Assembly: GCF_003449015.1 (NCBI RefSeq)
Contig: NZ_QRGD01000003.1
Location: forward strand, 372,001-436,000
Direction of reading: 5' to 3'
DNA length: 64,000 nucleotides
Source: Aureibaculum luteum
GTDB taxonomy: Bacteria > Bacteroidota > Bacteroidia > Flavobacteriales > Flavobacteriaceae
Shown: piece by piece, positions 43,795-53,126 of the stretch
Layout: every line of letters starts with the position of its first letter
Position numbering within the stretch: the stretch's first letter is position 1
Position numbers and translations under genes: made by a program
Notes under the pieces: generated by a model
Told to the model about the DNA's origin: nothing
What the model saw: the letters and a program-made list of their open reading frames with translations, nothing else
Databases searched by the model: none

Positions 43795-46014
43795 TCAATC
43801 CTTTTTCAAAATCAAAACCACTTTGGTTCCTGTTTTATCCTCATGCATATCTTCAATAAAAACATCTACTTTATCTTTATACATTTGATTTAAAATCTTT
43901 ATTCTCTGTTTTATATTTTGCATTCCTTTCGACTTTTGTTTTTTCTGATGCTCCGTTTTTAAAGCTTTAGACTTAACTCTACCAATACCATTATCTGATA
44001 TTTCAATTTTAATGGTTTCTTCATCAATTTTGTCCAGGCTTACTTTTAAAAAACCTTTTTCCTTTTTATAGCGTAAACCATGCCACACGGCATTTTCCAC
44101 ATATGGTTGTAACAGCATTGGTGGAATTTGAAATTGTCCTCTATCAATAGATGCATCGACATTTAATTCATAATCAAACTTATCTTTAAAACGAGAGTGT
44201 TCTAATTTCAAATAAAGCTCTAACAATTCAATTTCATTTTCTAGTGGAATAAAATCTTCTTCAGAATTGTTCAACACACTTCGCATTAAAGTAGAGAAAT
44301 CAGTCAAATATCGATTGGCTGTCCGTTCATCATTTTGGCTTATAAAGCTGTTCACTGAATTTAAAGCATTAAAAATAAAATGCGGATTCATTTGTGTACG
44401 CAATGATTTTAAGGCCAGTAAATTATTTGCCAATCGTCTTTGTTTATTGCTTCTTATCATCCAAAACAAAGAGAATAGCAACAATAGCAAACCTCCCATT
44501 AACGCATAAATTATGAGTTTTTGACGTCTATCATTTTCAATAGTCAATCTGCTCTCTGATTGACTTAATTGATACTTACTTTGTGTTAATTCCCTGTCTT
44601 TTTCTAAGCTAGTAATTCTATTCTGTTTTTCTGATAAATCTCTATTAAGACTAACGACAGCATTTATTTCCTCTTCCTTTTGTTGATATAATTTATCAAC
44701 TAAAGAAACATATTTTTGATAATTACTCAACGCTTTATTATCATCTCCAACAGAAGCGTATGCTTCTGACAAACGTTGTATGGCATCTTTTTGCGTTAAA
44801 ATGTCTTCATTGTTTTCCGCTTCAGAAGCACTTTCCTCTAAAATAGGAATGGCTTCTTCAAAATTATTTTGTTTTAATAAAGCATTTCCGAGGTCATATT
44901 TAACTTTAGGTTTTGACAAAGCTTCTGAATCATCCTCCATAACAATCTCACTAAGCTCAGCGTCTTCTAGATTTTTTAATGTTTCTTTTCTAAGTAATAC
45001 CTCTTTGTCAACGTTTTTATTACGACTGTAAAAATCAGCCGTTCGTTGACTTTGAATCGCTTCTTCTTTTGGACTTTGTTTACGAACATTAGCACGAGCT
45101 TGCATTAAAAAACCTTCTGCCTTAGCAATTTGCCCACTTGCCTCTAATGCTTCTGAAATCCTTGTGTTTAAATCTGTTATTTCAGCTGTATTTTTTTCCT
45201 TTTGAGCTATTGTTAATGCTTTTTGATATTGAGCTACAGCCTTGTTATGTTCTTTTAATTTTAAATAGACATTCCCTAAACCTTTATGTGCCGCTATTTT
45301 TTGCGTATCTAACAATCCACTTTTACCTAATACTTCATTATATTTACTTTCACTCTTTTTAGTATCGTTATCCCGAAAATAAGCATTTGCCAATTTTAGT
45401 TGTATCGCTATATCATCAATATTATCAATAGATATTTTATAATTACTGGCAGCTAAATCATATTGCTTTAAATTCATATAAACATCTCCGAGAATAGTAT
45501 ATGAATCTGCCAATTGACTTTTATTATTATTGTCATTTGCAATTAATAGTGCTCCTCCAACTTGATCTATACTTTTTGTGGGGTTTCTCTTTTTATTATA
45601 ACTAGCTGAATCTAAATAAAGTCGAAATTCAGATGACCCTCCTCGCCTACTAATTTTAGAAGACGACCCTATTTTTTTCTTTTCATCATTCTCAATAACT
45701 CCAGATTCATCTTGAACTTCATAATACACACTACCTGTTAAACGATAGGTATTTATAACGACTCCATTTTTACTCAACTCAATTACATCTCCATTACTAG
45801 CATTGATAGAAAACTCTCCATTCGAATTCGTTGTTGTTCTTAACCCTTTGCTTTTTACACGTACGGTAAGTCCACTTAATGGTGTACCACTTTCATCAGT
45901 AATCCTATCTGAATAGATCTTATTAGGAAGTGCTATCCTATCATTTTCTTGGGCCTGCACATAAGAAAATACCACAAAAAATAGCATGATAAGTATGTAA
46001 AGTTTTTGCTTCAT
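43795..46014 (-). CDS. LytS-type sensor histidine kinase with carboxypeptidase-regulatory-like and TPR regions
   Basis: 739 residues. In order: signal peptide (ends YVQAQ), a CarboxypepD_reg-like beta domain at about 30-95 (SDRITDESGTPLSGLTVRVKSKG), TPR repeats at about 150-450, a coiled-coil, one membrane helix near 505-525 (LIIYALMGGLLLLLFSLFWM), then the His_kinase domain with His545 in MNPHFIFNALNSVN and an ATPase N-box/G-box (ISDNGIGR). The sensor part is periplasmic. It pairs with the LytTR regulator 132 bp downstream. The ligand is unknown. Confidence 0.92.
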   Translation of the reverse strand: MKQKLYILIMLFFVVFSYVQAQENDRIALPNKIYSDRITDESGTPLSGLTVRVKSKGLRTTTNSNGEFSINASNGDVIELSKNGVVINTYRLTGSVYYEVQDESGVIENDEKKKIGSSSKISRRGGSSEFRLYLDSASYNKKRNPTKSIDQVGGALLIANDNNNKSQLADSYTILGDVYMNLKQYDLAASNYKISIDNIDDIAIQLKLANAYFRDNDTKKSESKYNEVLGKSGLLDTQKIAAHKGLGNVYLKLKEHNKAVAQYQKALTIAQKEKNTAEITDLNTRISEALEASGQIAKAEGFLMQARANVRKQSPKEEAIQSQRTADFYSRNKNVDKEVLLRKETLKNLEDAELSEIVMEDDSEALSKPKVKYDLGNALLKQNNFEEAIPILEESASEAENNEDILTQKDAIQRLSEAYASVGDDNKALSNYQKYVSLVDKLYQQKEEEINAVVSLNRDLSEKQNRITSLEKDRELTQSKYQLSQSESRLTIENDRRQKLIIYALMGGLLLLLFSLFWMIRSNKQRRLANNLLALKSLRTQMNPHFIFNALNSVNSFISQNDERTANRYLTDFSTLMRSVLNNSEEDFIPLENEIELLELYLKLEHSRFKDKFDYELNVDASIDRGQFQIPPMLLQPYVENAVWHGLRYKKEKGFLKVSLDKIDEETIKIEISDNGIGRVKSKALKTEHQKKQKSKGMQNIKQRIKILNQMYKDKVDVFIEDMHEDKTGTKVVLILKKD

Positions 46015-46119
46015 TAGGTTTCTTTAATTATGTAAATCTACATACTAAAATTGGTTTAGTAAAATGGCCCTAATCTATAAACAAGGAATTTGGGGCTTAT
46101 TTTAGCCATGGATTCCTAC

Positions 46120-46171
46120 TTCACTTTTTTAAAAGTCATTTTCACTCATTAAAACAACCATTTCACTCATT
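46120..46171 (+). promoter_or_regulatory. Three direct repeats at 21-bp spacing, candidate LytTR binding array
   Basis: TTCACT starts at 46120, 46141 and 46162. The second and third copies are identical over ten bases (TTCACTCATT); the first reads TTCACTTTTT. A period of 21 bp is two helical turns and is the spacing used by LytTR regulators such as AgrA. The array lies between the LytTR/LytS gene pair and the vWA gene, about 30 bp upstream of a -7-like box (TACTTTTA, 46200-46207). Confidence 0.6.
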
Positions 46172-46229
46172 TGTAGTTTTTATAGCTCTTTCTTCTATAT
46201 ACTTTTACTCTGAATTTAAAACGAAAATT

Positions 46230-47384
46230 ATGAACTATTCGAAGAAAAATCAAGGACTCTCTTTTAAAATTAAAAATGGTGTGAGTAAAATTTTAATACT
46301 AATTCTTGTCTGTAATAGCTTCTTAAGCTATGCTAATGAAGAACATCCGAAGAAAAAAAACACTATAAAAGTAGCATTATTATTGGACACTAGTAATTCA
46401 ATGGATGGTTTGATTAATCAAGCAAAAACCCAATTGTGGGAAATTGTGAATGAACTTTCCTATGCAAAATGTGAAAATGAAAATCCCGATTTAGAAATTT
46501 CATTATACGAATATGGAAATAGTAGCCTCCCTTCTAAAGAAGGATTTATCCGTCAAGTCATCGGTTTTAGCTCTGATCTTGATGAGATTTCAGAAAAACT
46601 CTTTGCATTAAAAACAAATGGCGGCAATGAATTTTGTGGTGAAGTGATTATGACCTCATTAAAGGAATTAGAATGGGGTAAAAACAAAAATGATCTTAAC
46701 ATCATCTTTATAGCGGGTAACGAACCATTTACACAAGGTAAAACTGACTATAAAGACGCAACAACACAAGCCAAAGAACAAGATGTTGTGGTAAACACCA
46801 TTTTCTGTGGCAATTATCAAAACGGAGTATCTGGCATGTGGAAAGATGGTGCAACTTTAACTGGCGGTGATTATATGACTATAAATCAAGATGAAAAAAT
46901 TGTACATATTGCTTCTCCATATGATGCCGTAATTATCAAGTTAAATAAGCAATTGAATGACACCTATATTTATTTTGGAAGTAACGGTTATACTAAAATA
47001 AGAAAACAAGCTCTTCAGGATAATAATGCTGCTGAATTAGACGAAGTTGTTGAAGTTAAGAGAGCCGTAAGTAAAAGCTCTAGAATATATAATAATGCTA
47101 CATGGGATTTAGTAGATGCCGAAAAAGAAGCTGGATTTAGTTATGATAAATTAGACAAAAAAACCTTACCTGATGCCCTTAAAAATAAATCATCAAAGGA
47201 GATTAAAATCTATGTTGCTTCTCAAAGTAAAAAACGAACTGAAATTCAAGAAAAGATTCAGGAACTGAATACTAGAAGAAATAAGTATGTAGCCGAAAAA
47301 CAAAAGGACAGTAGCAAAGGCTTAGAGAATGTTATGGTAGAAGCCATAAAAAGACAAGCGAAAGGAAAGAACTATAAATGGTAA
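46230..47384 (+). CDS. Exported von Willebrand factor A domain protein
   Basis: 384 residues: a signal peptide or N-terminal membrane helix at about 18-36 (ends FLSYANEE), a vWA domain with an intact MIDAS motif (LLLDTSNSMDG) and LTGGDYM, and a charged helical C-terminal region (about 300-384). vWA domains bind protein partners through a divalent metal. It is followed 14 bp later by a lipoprotein gene, and both are probably controlled by the LytTR system through the repeats upstream. Confidence 0.85.
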   Translation: MNYSKKNQGLSFKIKNGVSKILILILVCNSFLSYANEEHPKKKNTIKVALLLDTSNSMDGLINQAKTQLWEIVNELSYAKCENENPDLEISLYEYGNSSLPSKEGFIRQVIGFSSDLDEISEKLFALKTNGGNEFCGEVIMTSLKELEWGKNKNDLNIIFIAGNEPFTQGKTDYKDATTQAKEQDVVVNTIFCGNYQNGVSGMWKDGATLTGGDYMTINQDEKIVHIASPYDAVIIKLNKQLNDTYIYFGSNGYTKIRKQALQDNNAAELDEVVEVKRAVSKSSRIYNNATWDLVDAEKEAGFSYDKLDKKTLPDALKNKSSKEIKIYVASQSKKRTEIQEKIQELNTRRNKYVAEKQKDSSKGLENVMVEAIKRQAKGKNYKW

Positions 47385-47398
47385 TTGAAAATAACAAC

Positions 47399-48070
47399 AT
47401 GAAAAAGTATCAAATTTTGATGACGATAGCATTCCTAGGGATGCTATTTTTATCTTGTGCGAAATCAGCGGATGATGAAAATACGAATACAATTATTGAC
47501 AAACCAGAAAATCAGAAAACAGTAGCAAACACTCTTGTTGCCAATTTGCCAACTCTTATTGAAAATACCGATTTTATCGTTTTCTCTATTCAAAACAATG
47601 AGGTTCGCGAACAAAAAAGAAGTTCTTATGCTAGTGATGATTGGTACAATAACTATCTGGATAATCTAATGTTTCAAAATATAAAAACACAAGAAACTCA
47701 TATTTTAACTAAGAAAAAGATAAAGATTATTTCTTTTGAAAGGTTAATTGACAGCCTTACCCCATCATTAAACACAACGATTTACCAAGTAATTGATTCG
47801 TTTCCTAACAATGAAAAACAAGAGGCCTTTACAGCATTATATTTAAGTACCAATGCCGGTAGGAATTTTACAAAAATCACAAAAACTAATGAGCATTTAA
47901 AGAACTGGAAATATATTCCTGCAACCGAAAATATTTACTTTACAACAAATGATGATATTGACAATAACAGAAAACTCAATGACAAGGATAGCCAATCGAT
48001 GCATTCTGTTTCTACAAATGATTTTATTCGGAATAATTTGTTAGTAGAGGAACTAAAAAATTTAAATTAA
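47399..48070 (+). CDS. Lipoprotein of unknown function
   Basis: About 223 residues with a lipobox (GMLFLSC). The body is mostly polar with no family I recognise (VANTLVANLPTLIENTDFIVFSI, LNTTIYQVIDSFPNNEKQEAF). The ATG at 47399 starts the lipoprotein signal; an ATG seven codons upstream does not. It is probably co-transcribed with the vWA gene and may be its partner in the envelope. It lies 8 bp from the convergent PorP/SprF-like gene. Confidence 0.65.
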   Translation: MKKYQILMTIAFLGMLFLSCAKSADDENTNTIIDKPENQKTVANTLVANLPTLIENTDFIVFSIQNNEVREQKRSSYASDDWYNNYLDNLMFQNIKTQETHILTKKKIKIISFERLIDSLTPSLNTTIYQVIDSFPNNEKQEAFTALYLSTNAGRNFTKITKTNEHLKNWKYIPATENIYFTTNDDIDNNRKLNDKDSQSMHSVSTNDFIRNNLLVEELKNLN

Positions 48071-48078
48071 TTTAAATG

Positions 48079-49074
48079 TTAATTATCATTTTTAAATAAA
48101 AATGGATTAAATCTAGGAATATACCCATGGTCTTTAGGTCTTTTATTGAATAAATTAATACCCAACGTAAATTGATGGAAGCCTCCATTAGCATATGTTA
48201 TATTCCCCAATTGATGCGTATAAGTGTAAGAAAGTAAATAACGATCAATTTCAAATCCCGCAATTGGAGTCAATTGACTCAATTCTTGTAATTTATTACC
48301 ATCTAAACTTTGACGGTAACTTAACGCAAACCATATACGCTTATTTCTATCTAATAGTTTATACACTTTGGCATTTAGGTCAACATTAAATTCGCCTGTT
48401 TTTTCAACATACTGCAACATTACAGAGGGCTCCACCTGAAATCGTTTTTGCCAACCAAAAAAGTAACCCATATTTAAAAGATAGGTTCGTAAGTTCAATG
48501 AATTGTAATTATTATCTACAGAATTTTTAGTATTTAACAACAGGTTTTTTGCTGTTAAATAAACGTAGCCATCTAAATTAAAGTAAGCTGCACTAAAATC
48601 GGCATTCACATAATGATCTGATTCAATAACCTGTGAAATAACGGGATCATAAGCAGTAAAACTACGCTGGTCTAAACTATTTTGCACATAAGACCCAGAT
48701 AGTGATAATGAAAGCTGATTTAAGGCATCATCTCTCCCAAAATTAAGATGATAGGCATAAGTTGCACGTACTCCTAATTGCGAATGATATCCATTTTTAT
48801 CATTAAACAACATACCTCCCAAAGCCATTCCTTTTCCAAACCCTTGATGGTAAGTTAATGTTTGTAAAGACGGAGCATCCTCATTATCTGACCATTGTTG
48901 TCTGTGTGTTAGTCTAAATTTAGCTGAATTTCCTATACCAGCTGCTGCTGGATGCACTAAGAATACGTTATCCGATAAATAATCAGAATAAATAGGCAAG
49001 GTGCCCTGAGCTTTCAAACTGAAAGTACTAAAAGCAATAATTAATATTGCTAAATATTTTTTTAAATCATTCAT
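48079..49074 (-). CDS. PorP/SprF family type IX secretion membrane protein
   Basis: 331 residues: signal peptide ending LKAQG, then an outer-membrane barrel. LPIYSDYLSDNVFLVHPAAAG, RLTHRQQW, GGMLFNDKNGYHSQLGV and the final FTLGINLF fit PorP/SprF. SprF-like proteins act with specific large type B cargo proteins in Flavobacterium johnsoniae. The gene follows 31 bp after such a cargo gene on the same strand, so they form a pair. Confidence 0.9.
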   Translation of the reverse strand: MNDLKKYLAILIIAFSTFSLKAQGTLPIYSDYLSDNVFLVHPAAAGIGNSAKFRLTHRQQWSDNEDAPSLQTLTYHQGFGKGMALGGMLFNDKNGYHSQLGVRATYAYHLNFGRDDALNQLSLSLSGSYVQNSLDQRSFTAYDPVISQVIESDHYVNADFSAAYFNLDGYVYLTAKNLLLNTKNSVDNNYNSLNLRTYLLNMGYFFGWQKRFQVEPSVMLQYVEKTGEFNVDLNAKVYKLLDRNKRIWFALSYRQSLDGNKLQELSQLTPIAGFEIDRYLLSYTYTHQLGNITYANGGFHQFTLGINLFNKRPKDHGYIPRFNPFLFKNDN

Positions 49075-49105
49075 TCAAATATAATTTCTTGAGTCTTTTT
49101 ATTAA

Positions 49106-51781
49106 CTATCGTCTAATTAAGCTAAAGTTACCTTTTAGCGTTCTACCATCTTCTAGTTTTACCTTAAACCAATAGTCAGATTCTGGCAATAATTTACCTC
49201 TGTATGTTCCATTCCATCCTTCAGAAGTGGGATCAATTTTTGTTATAACCTTACCAAATCTATCAAAAATATAAATTAGAGAGGTAGGCTGAAAGCTTAC
49301 TCCATCTATTTGCCAAGTATCATTAAATCCGTCGCCGTTTGGCGTAAAAAATTTAGGGAAACCAATTACAGAAACTTCTTCTTCTAAGGTACCACAGCCA
49401 TTTTTATCTCTAATGTAAATGGTATGAATGCCTGAAGTAACATTCTCAAACATATTAGAATCTTGGTATACATCATACTGATTGTCTAGTGCATATTCAT
49501 AATCTCCTTCACCAGTAACAGTAACAGTTACTGTATTATTTTCTGCTGCATCTTCCACTTTAAAATCTTGAAATGCAGCAATATTAGATGCACTAATCAA
49601 AATGGTTTTTGTTCTCGAACAGTTGGTTAGTGAATTGTAAGCAGTAAGTTTATAGCTACCAGGTTCTGTGAAATTATAAGAAGCCATGGTACCATTAACC
49701 AAAACATTATCGTTGTTATCAGTCCATTGATAATTGTAAACATCTTGTGGATTAATAACAGAAACAACAACGGGATCTAATGGGTAGTTTATACATGTAA
49801 AGGCATCTTCTGGAAGTTCAAAATTTGGCAACTCGTTAACTTGTAAAGTAACAAAATAGCCCAATCCTAAACACTTATTATTATCCTCACTCTCAATTCG
49901 AACGACTATTTTTTGCGTAAAAGCAGTTGTATTTGTATAATTTTCAGGATTTATGGCATTTATTTCTTCCAGTCCATCGGACATGCTCTCGTAATAAGTA
50001 ACCGCTAAATTCTGATTACTTGGTAATTGATCTAAAATAGTTGCTGAGGCATCAGTAAAATTAAATGATGTAAATCCATTTGTATCATCCCCGTCGGTAC
50101 TATAATCACATTCATTTATAATTAATGAATAATCTGAATTAATTGAAGTTGACGATACTTTTAAATTGATTTCTACAATTTTCTCACAGCCATAAGTATT
50201 TTCTACACGTGCATAAACTATAGATGCAAGTGCATTAGAAAAAGTTTGAGGGTTTTGGATACTATTGACAATATTACCTTCAGTAGCATCTATATTCTTT
50301 TGATAAAAACTAATATTCAAATTTGCTGGATCGGCAACCATTAATAGGATAGCTTCTTTTAGATTAAATGTAGTAATCCCATCCGTATCATCATCACATT
50401 GAAACAAATCTATCGGAGTAGTTACCACAGGTACGTCAAAAATGGTAATTGTCTGTGTAATCGTTTTTGTTTCTGTTGCTGTAGTTACATCAACATTAAC
50501 AATATAATCGGCCGCTGTTGTATAGGTATGTGATGGCTCCAAATCTGTTGATATTGATCCGTCTCCAAAATCCCATTCAATGGATAAAATAGGCTCATTA
50601 GACTCTATTGAAAATTCTGTCTCATTTCCCAAACAAAGGTTTTCCGTTCTAATTAAGGCTGCAAAAAACGATTGAATAAAAGGTGGTAATCCTTGCGTAC
50701 CTGACCTTCCGCCAAGGCTAATAGCATTATGTGTATAGGTAGCCCCATCACTATCGGGATTATTAATTACACCTAAAAAAGAGGCATTATCTATAGTTCT
50801 ATAAATTTTACCGTCGACACCTACTTGCAATGCGGCCCTTGAATTCAAATAGGAGTGCATTTCAATTTTATTGGCATTTATGTTTGAAATAGATGGGTCT
50901 GCTAAATCAAGTGAAAACTTGAATAATTTTTCTAAATAAGGTCCGTTTCTACCAAAATTACCTGTAGAGATATATAATTTCTTACTTAATGGAGAAAACT
51001 CAACACCATAACCAAACTCATTTAACAAATCTAATCGACGTTGGTTTGAAACACTACCAGTGGCACTATCAAAATCATATAAGAAAGTACCTGAAGACAT
51101 ATTTGCGGAAACTAAAAACTTTCCATCTGGTGACGTTTTTAAATACCCCCTCATATCATCTGGGTTCATAAAACCAAGATTTCCAGCAACAGGAGTACTT
51201 TCAACTCCGTTTTCATCAACTTTGTAGACATAAAAACGTCCTTCCTTAGTCGCTATTACCCAAAAAGCCTCTTCATCTTTTACTTTTATGGCTGTAATTT
51301 TTTCAGATACGGGTAAAGACAATAGCGTTGTTGGTTTGGGAGAATTACTAGTTCCAATAACATCACCCAAACCACTATCCAAGGTCATATCAACAGTGTA
51401 ATAATTGAGTCCATTTTCACCTCCAGACCAATCTACAGTAAAGATATAATAGATATTATTATCATCAGGTTTAGGTACAATAATGGCAGATTGCGAACTA
51501 GAAGAATCTCCTAAAAGGCCACTACCACTTGGCATTCTATTATGGTTCTTATTCCAAACAGTGGTACCATCCGTATAAAACAAAAGATTGCCGCCAATAT
51601 CAGATATCGTTGCACAACCTTCAGTGGTAGATAAAACGCCCTTTGTATCTACTGTGGGTACTCCTGTGCTAAAATCTAAGCCTGCTCTATCACCAAAATA
51701 CCAATGCGATGCTTCTTTTTGTGAAAAAGTATTTAGGGTTAGGGACAAAGAAAATAAGATGAAAAAGTAAAATCTCTTCAA
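49106..51781 (-). CDS. T9SS type B sorting domain protein with PKD domain
   Basis: About 891 residues. Signal peptide ending LNTFSQ; residues about 25-380 form a propeller-like region (ASHWYFGDRAGLDFSTG, TVWNKNHNRMPSG); a PKD domain follows at about 385-450 (SIEWDFGDGSISTDLEPSHTY), then adhesin-like beta repeats, and a type B C-terminal sorting domain in the last 85 residues (FFTPNGDGFNDTWQIDG, IYIFDRFGKVITKI, NGTYRGKLLPESDYWFKV). It is exported through the T9SS and probably displayed on the surface. The TTG at 51781 is the likely start: no ATG exists, and an upstream TTG lies inside the -7 box. Confidence 0.88.
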   Translation of the reverse strand: MKRFYFFILFSLSLTLNTFSQKEASHWYFGDRAGLDFSTGVPTVDTKGVLSTTEGCATISDIGGNLLFYTDGTTVWNKNHNRMPSGSGLLGDSSSSQSAIIVPKPDDNNIYYIFTVDWSGGENGLNYYTVDMTLDSGLGDVIGTSNSPKPTTLLSLPVSEKITAIKVKDEEAFWVIATKEGRFYVYKVDENGVESTPVAGNLGFMNPDDMRGYLKTSPDGKFLVSANMSSGTFLYDFDSATGSVSNQRRLDLLNEFGYGVEFSPLSKKLYISTGNFGRNGPYLEKLFKFSLDLADPSISNINANKIEMHSYLNSRAALQVGVDGKIYRTIDNASFLGVINNPDSDGATYTHNAISLGGRSGTQGLPPFIQSFFAALIRTENLCLGNETEFSIESNEPILSIEWDFGDGSISTDLEPSHTYTTAADYIVNVDVTTATETKTITQTITIFDVPVVTTPIDLFQCDDDTDGITTFNLKEAILLMVADPANLNISFYQKNIDATEGNIVNSIQNPQTFSNALASIVYARVENTYGCEKIVEINLKVSSTSINSDYSLIINECDYSTDGDDTNGFTSFNFTDASATILDQLPSNQNLAVTYYESMSDGLEEINAINPENYTNTTAFTQKIVVRIESEDNNKCLGLGYFVTLQVNELPNFELPEDAFTCINYPLDPVVVSVINPQDVYNYQWTDNNDNVLVNGTMASYNFTEPGSYKLTAYNSLTNCSRTKTILISASNIAAFQDFKVEDAAENNTVTVTVTGEGDYEYALDNQYDVYQDSNMFENVTSGIHTIYIRDKNGCGTLEEEVSVIGFPKFFTPNGDGFNDTWQIDGVSFQPTSLIYIFDRFGKVITKIDPTSEGWNGTYRGKLLPESDYWFKVKLEDGRTLKGNFSLIRR

Positions 51782-51802
51782 ATGAATAAGTTTAGGTTGT
51801 AT

Positions 51803-51822
51803 CAAATATAGTATTACTTTTG
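51803..51822. promoter_or_regulatory. Back-to-back -7 boxes for the type B cargo gene and nfu
   Basis: TATATTTG on the minus strand (51803-51810) and TACTTTTG on the plus strand (51815-51822) both match TAnnTTTG exactly, with only 4 bp between them. The two polymerases would occupy overlapping DNA. Confidence 0.6.
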
Positions 51823-51840
51823 TAATAAATTAATTTGAAG

Positions 51841-52734
51841 ATGTTAAAAATAGATATAGAAAGTACTAAAACACCTACCATAATTAAGTTTGTGGCCAAT
51901 AAAATTTTAACAGAGGGAAGCTTTGAGTATAATTCTGTTGAAGATGTAAAAAACTCAACATTTATTCAAGAGCTTTTTCATTTACCTTTTGTTAAAAAAG
52001 TATTTGTAACCGCAAATTTCATTGCTGTTGAACGCTTTGATATTGTAGAATGGACTGATGTTCAAGATGAACTTAAAGCCATTATCGAAAATTATCTTAC
52101 GGTAAACGATAGTCTTTTTAATTCAAAAATAGAATCTAAAAAGATAATTGTTGATGTATATGCAGAAAGCACTCCAAACCCTGGGGTTATGAAATTTGTA
52201 AGTAATCAATTATTGACTTCAGAAAATATTGAAGTTACTTCATTAGAAGATGCGTTAGAAGTTCCAATTGCCAAAGAATTATATAGTTTTCCATTTGTAA
52301 ATGAAGTCTTTATTAGTAATAATTACGTTTCAATTACAAAAAACAATAGTGTTGAATGGTTCGAAATAACAACAGCTCTACGCGATTTTTTAAAAAAATA
52401 TTTGACGGAATCCAAACCAATAATTACAGAAAATTATGTTCCCATAGTACATGAAAAAGTAGAAATAGAACCAATAGCCACGGCAAACTTAGATGATATT
52501 TCGCAAGAAATTATTGCTATTTTAGATGAATATATAAAGCCTGCGGTAACCTCGGATGGTGGTAATATTATGTTTCAATCTTATGATGCCAATACAAAAA
52601 CAGTAAGCGTAATTTTACAAGGAGCTTGTAGCGGTTGCCCTTCTTCTACCATTACTCTTAAAAGTGGAATTGAGGCCACTTTAAAACAATTATTGCCCAA
52701 TAAGATAGAGGAAGTTGTAGCATTAAATGGATAA
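51841..52734 (+). CDS. NifU family (Nfu) iron-sulfur carrier with duplicated N-terminal domain
   Basis: About 297 residues. Two Nfu_N-type domains (about 5-88 and 103-190; ESTKTPTIIKFVANKIL and ESTPNPGVMKFVSNQLL) are followed by the C-terminal NifU domain with CSGCPSS, the CxxC that holds a [4Fe-4S] cluster, and DEYIKPAVTSDGGNI. It delivers iron-sulfur clusters to target proteins. The ATG at 51841 is used; a TTG two codons before it is also in frame. Own promoter at 51815-51822. Confidence 0.93.
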   Translation: MLKIDIESTKTPTIIKFVANKILTEGSFEYNSVEDVKNSTFIQELFHLPFVKKVFVTANFIAVERFDIVEWTDVQDELKAIIENYLTVNDSLFNSKIESKKIIVDVYAESTPNPGVMKFVSNQLLTSENIEVTSLEDALEVPIAKELYSFPFVNEVFISNNYVSITKNNSVEWFEITTALRDFLKKYLTESKPIITENYVPIVHEKVEIEPIATANLDDISQEIIAILDEYIKPAVTSDGGNIMFQSYDANTKTVSVILQGACSGCPSSTITLKSGIEATLKQLLPNKIEEVVALNG

Positions 52735-52779
52735 ATTCGTATATTTACGTTCACTCATTTTAATTTAAAAACAAATATT

Positions 52780-52980
52780 ATGGCAGTAATGAAAGTAATT
52801 GAAGTAATGGCGAGTTCTGACAAAAGCTGGGAAGAAGCTACTCGCAAAGCAGTAAAACATGCATCTAAAAGTGTGAAGCATATCAAATCTGTATTTGTAC
52901 AATCTCAAAGTGCAGTTGTAAAAGATGGAGATGTAGAAGAATTTAGAGTAAATGTAAAAATTACTTTTGAAGTTCAATAA
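52780..52980 (+). CDS. Dodecin family protein
   Basis: 66 residues. VIEVMASSDKSWEEATRKAVKHASKSVKHIKSVFVQSQSA is the dodecin fold; residues that stack flavin are not judged here. Dodecins form 12-mers that store or buffer FMN and riboflavin. A terminator follows. The gene stands alone between nfu and the YyaL-like gene. Confidence 0.93.
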   Translation: MAVMKVIEVMASSDKSWEEATRKAVKHASKSVKHIKSVFVQSQSAVVKDGDVEEFRVNVKITFEVQ

Positions 52981-53003
52981 CTCTTTCTTTTTAAAAAAAT
53001 ATT

Positions 53004-53038
53004 AAAACGTTTTGAACTTTTCAAAACGTTTTTTTTAT
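53004..53038 (+). terminator. Terminator of the dodecin gene
   Basis: AAAACGTTTTGAA pairs with TTCAAAACGTTTT around a CTT loop, followed by T residues. It lies 23 bp after the dodecin stop codon. Confidence 0.9.
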
Positions 53039-53126
53039 TTGCATCACTTTCTTCTTTTTTTGTAACACTTAAAATAGCTTTTAGAGGCTTGTCATTATTC
53101 CTTATCTTTATCGCAATATTAAAATC

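Noticed and set aside
52750-52759. A further copy of TTCACTCATT upstream of the dodecin gene
   Set aside because: A single copy without a partner at 21 bp; with the base composition here one chance match in 64 kb on both strands is not surprising.
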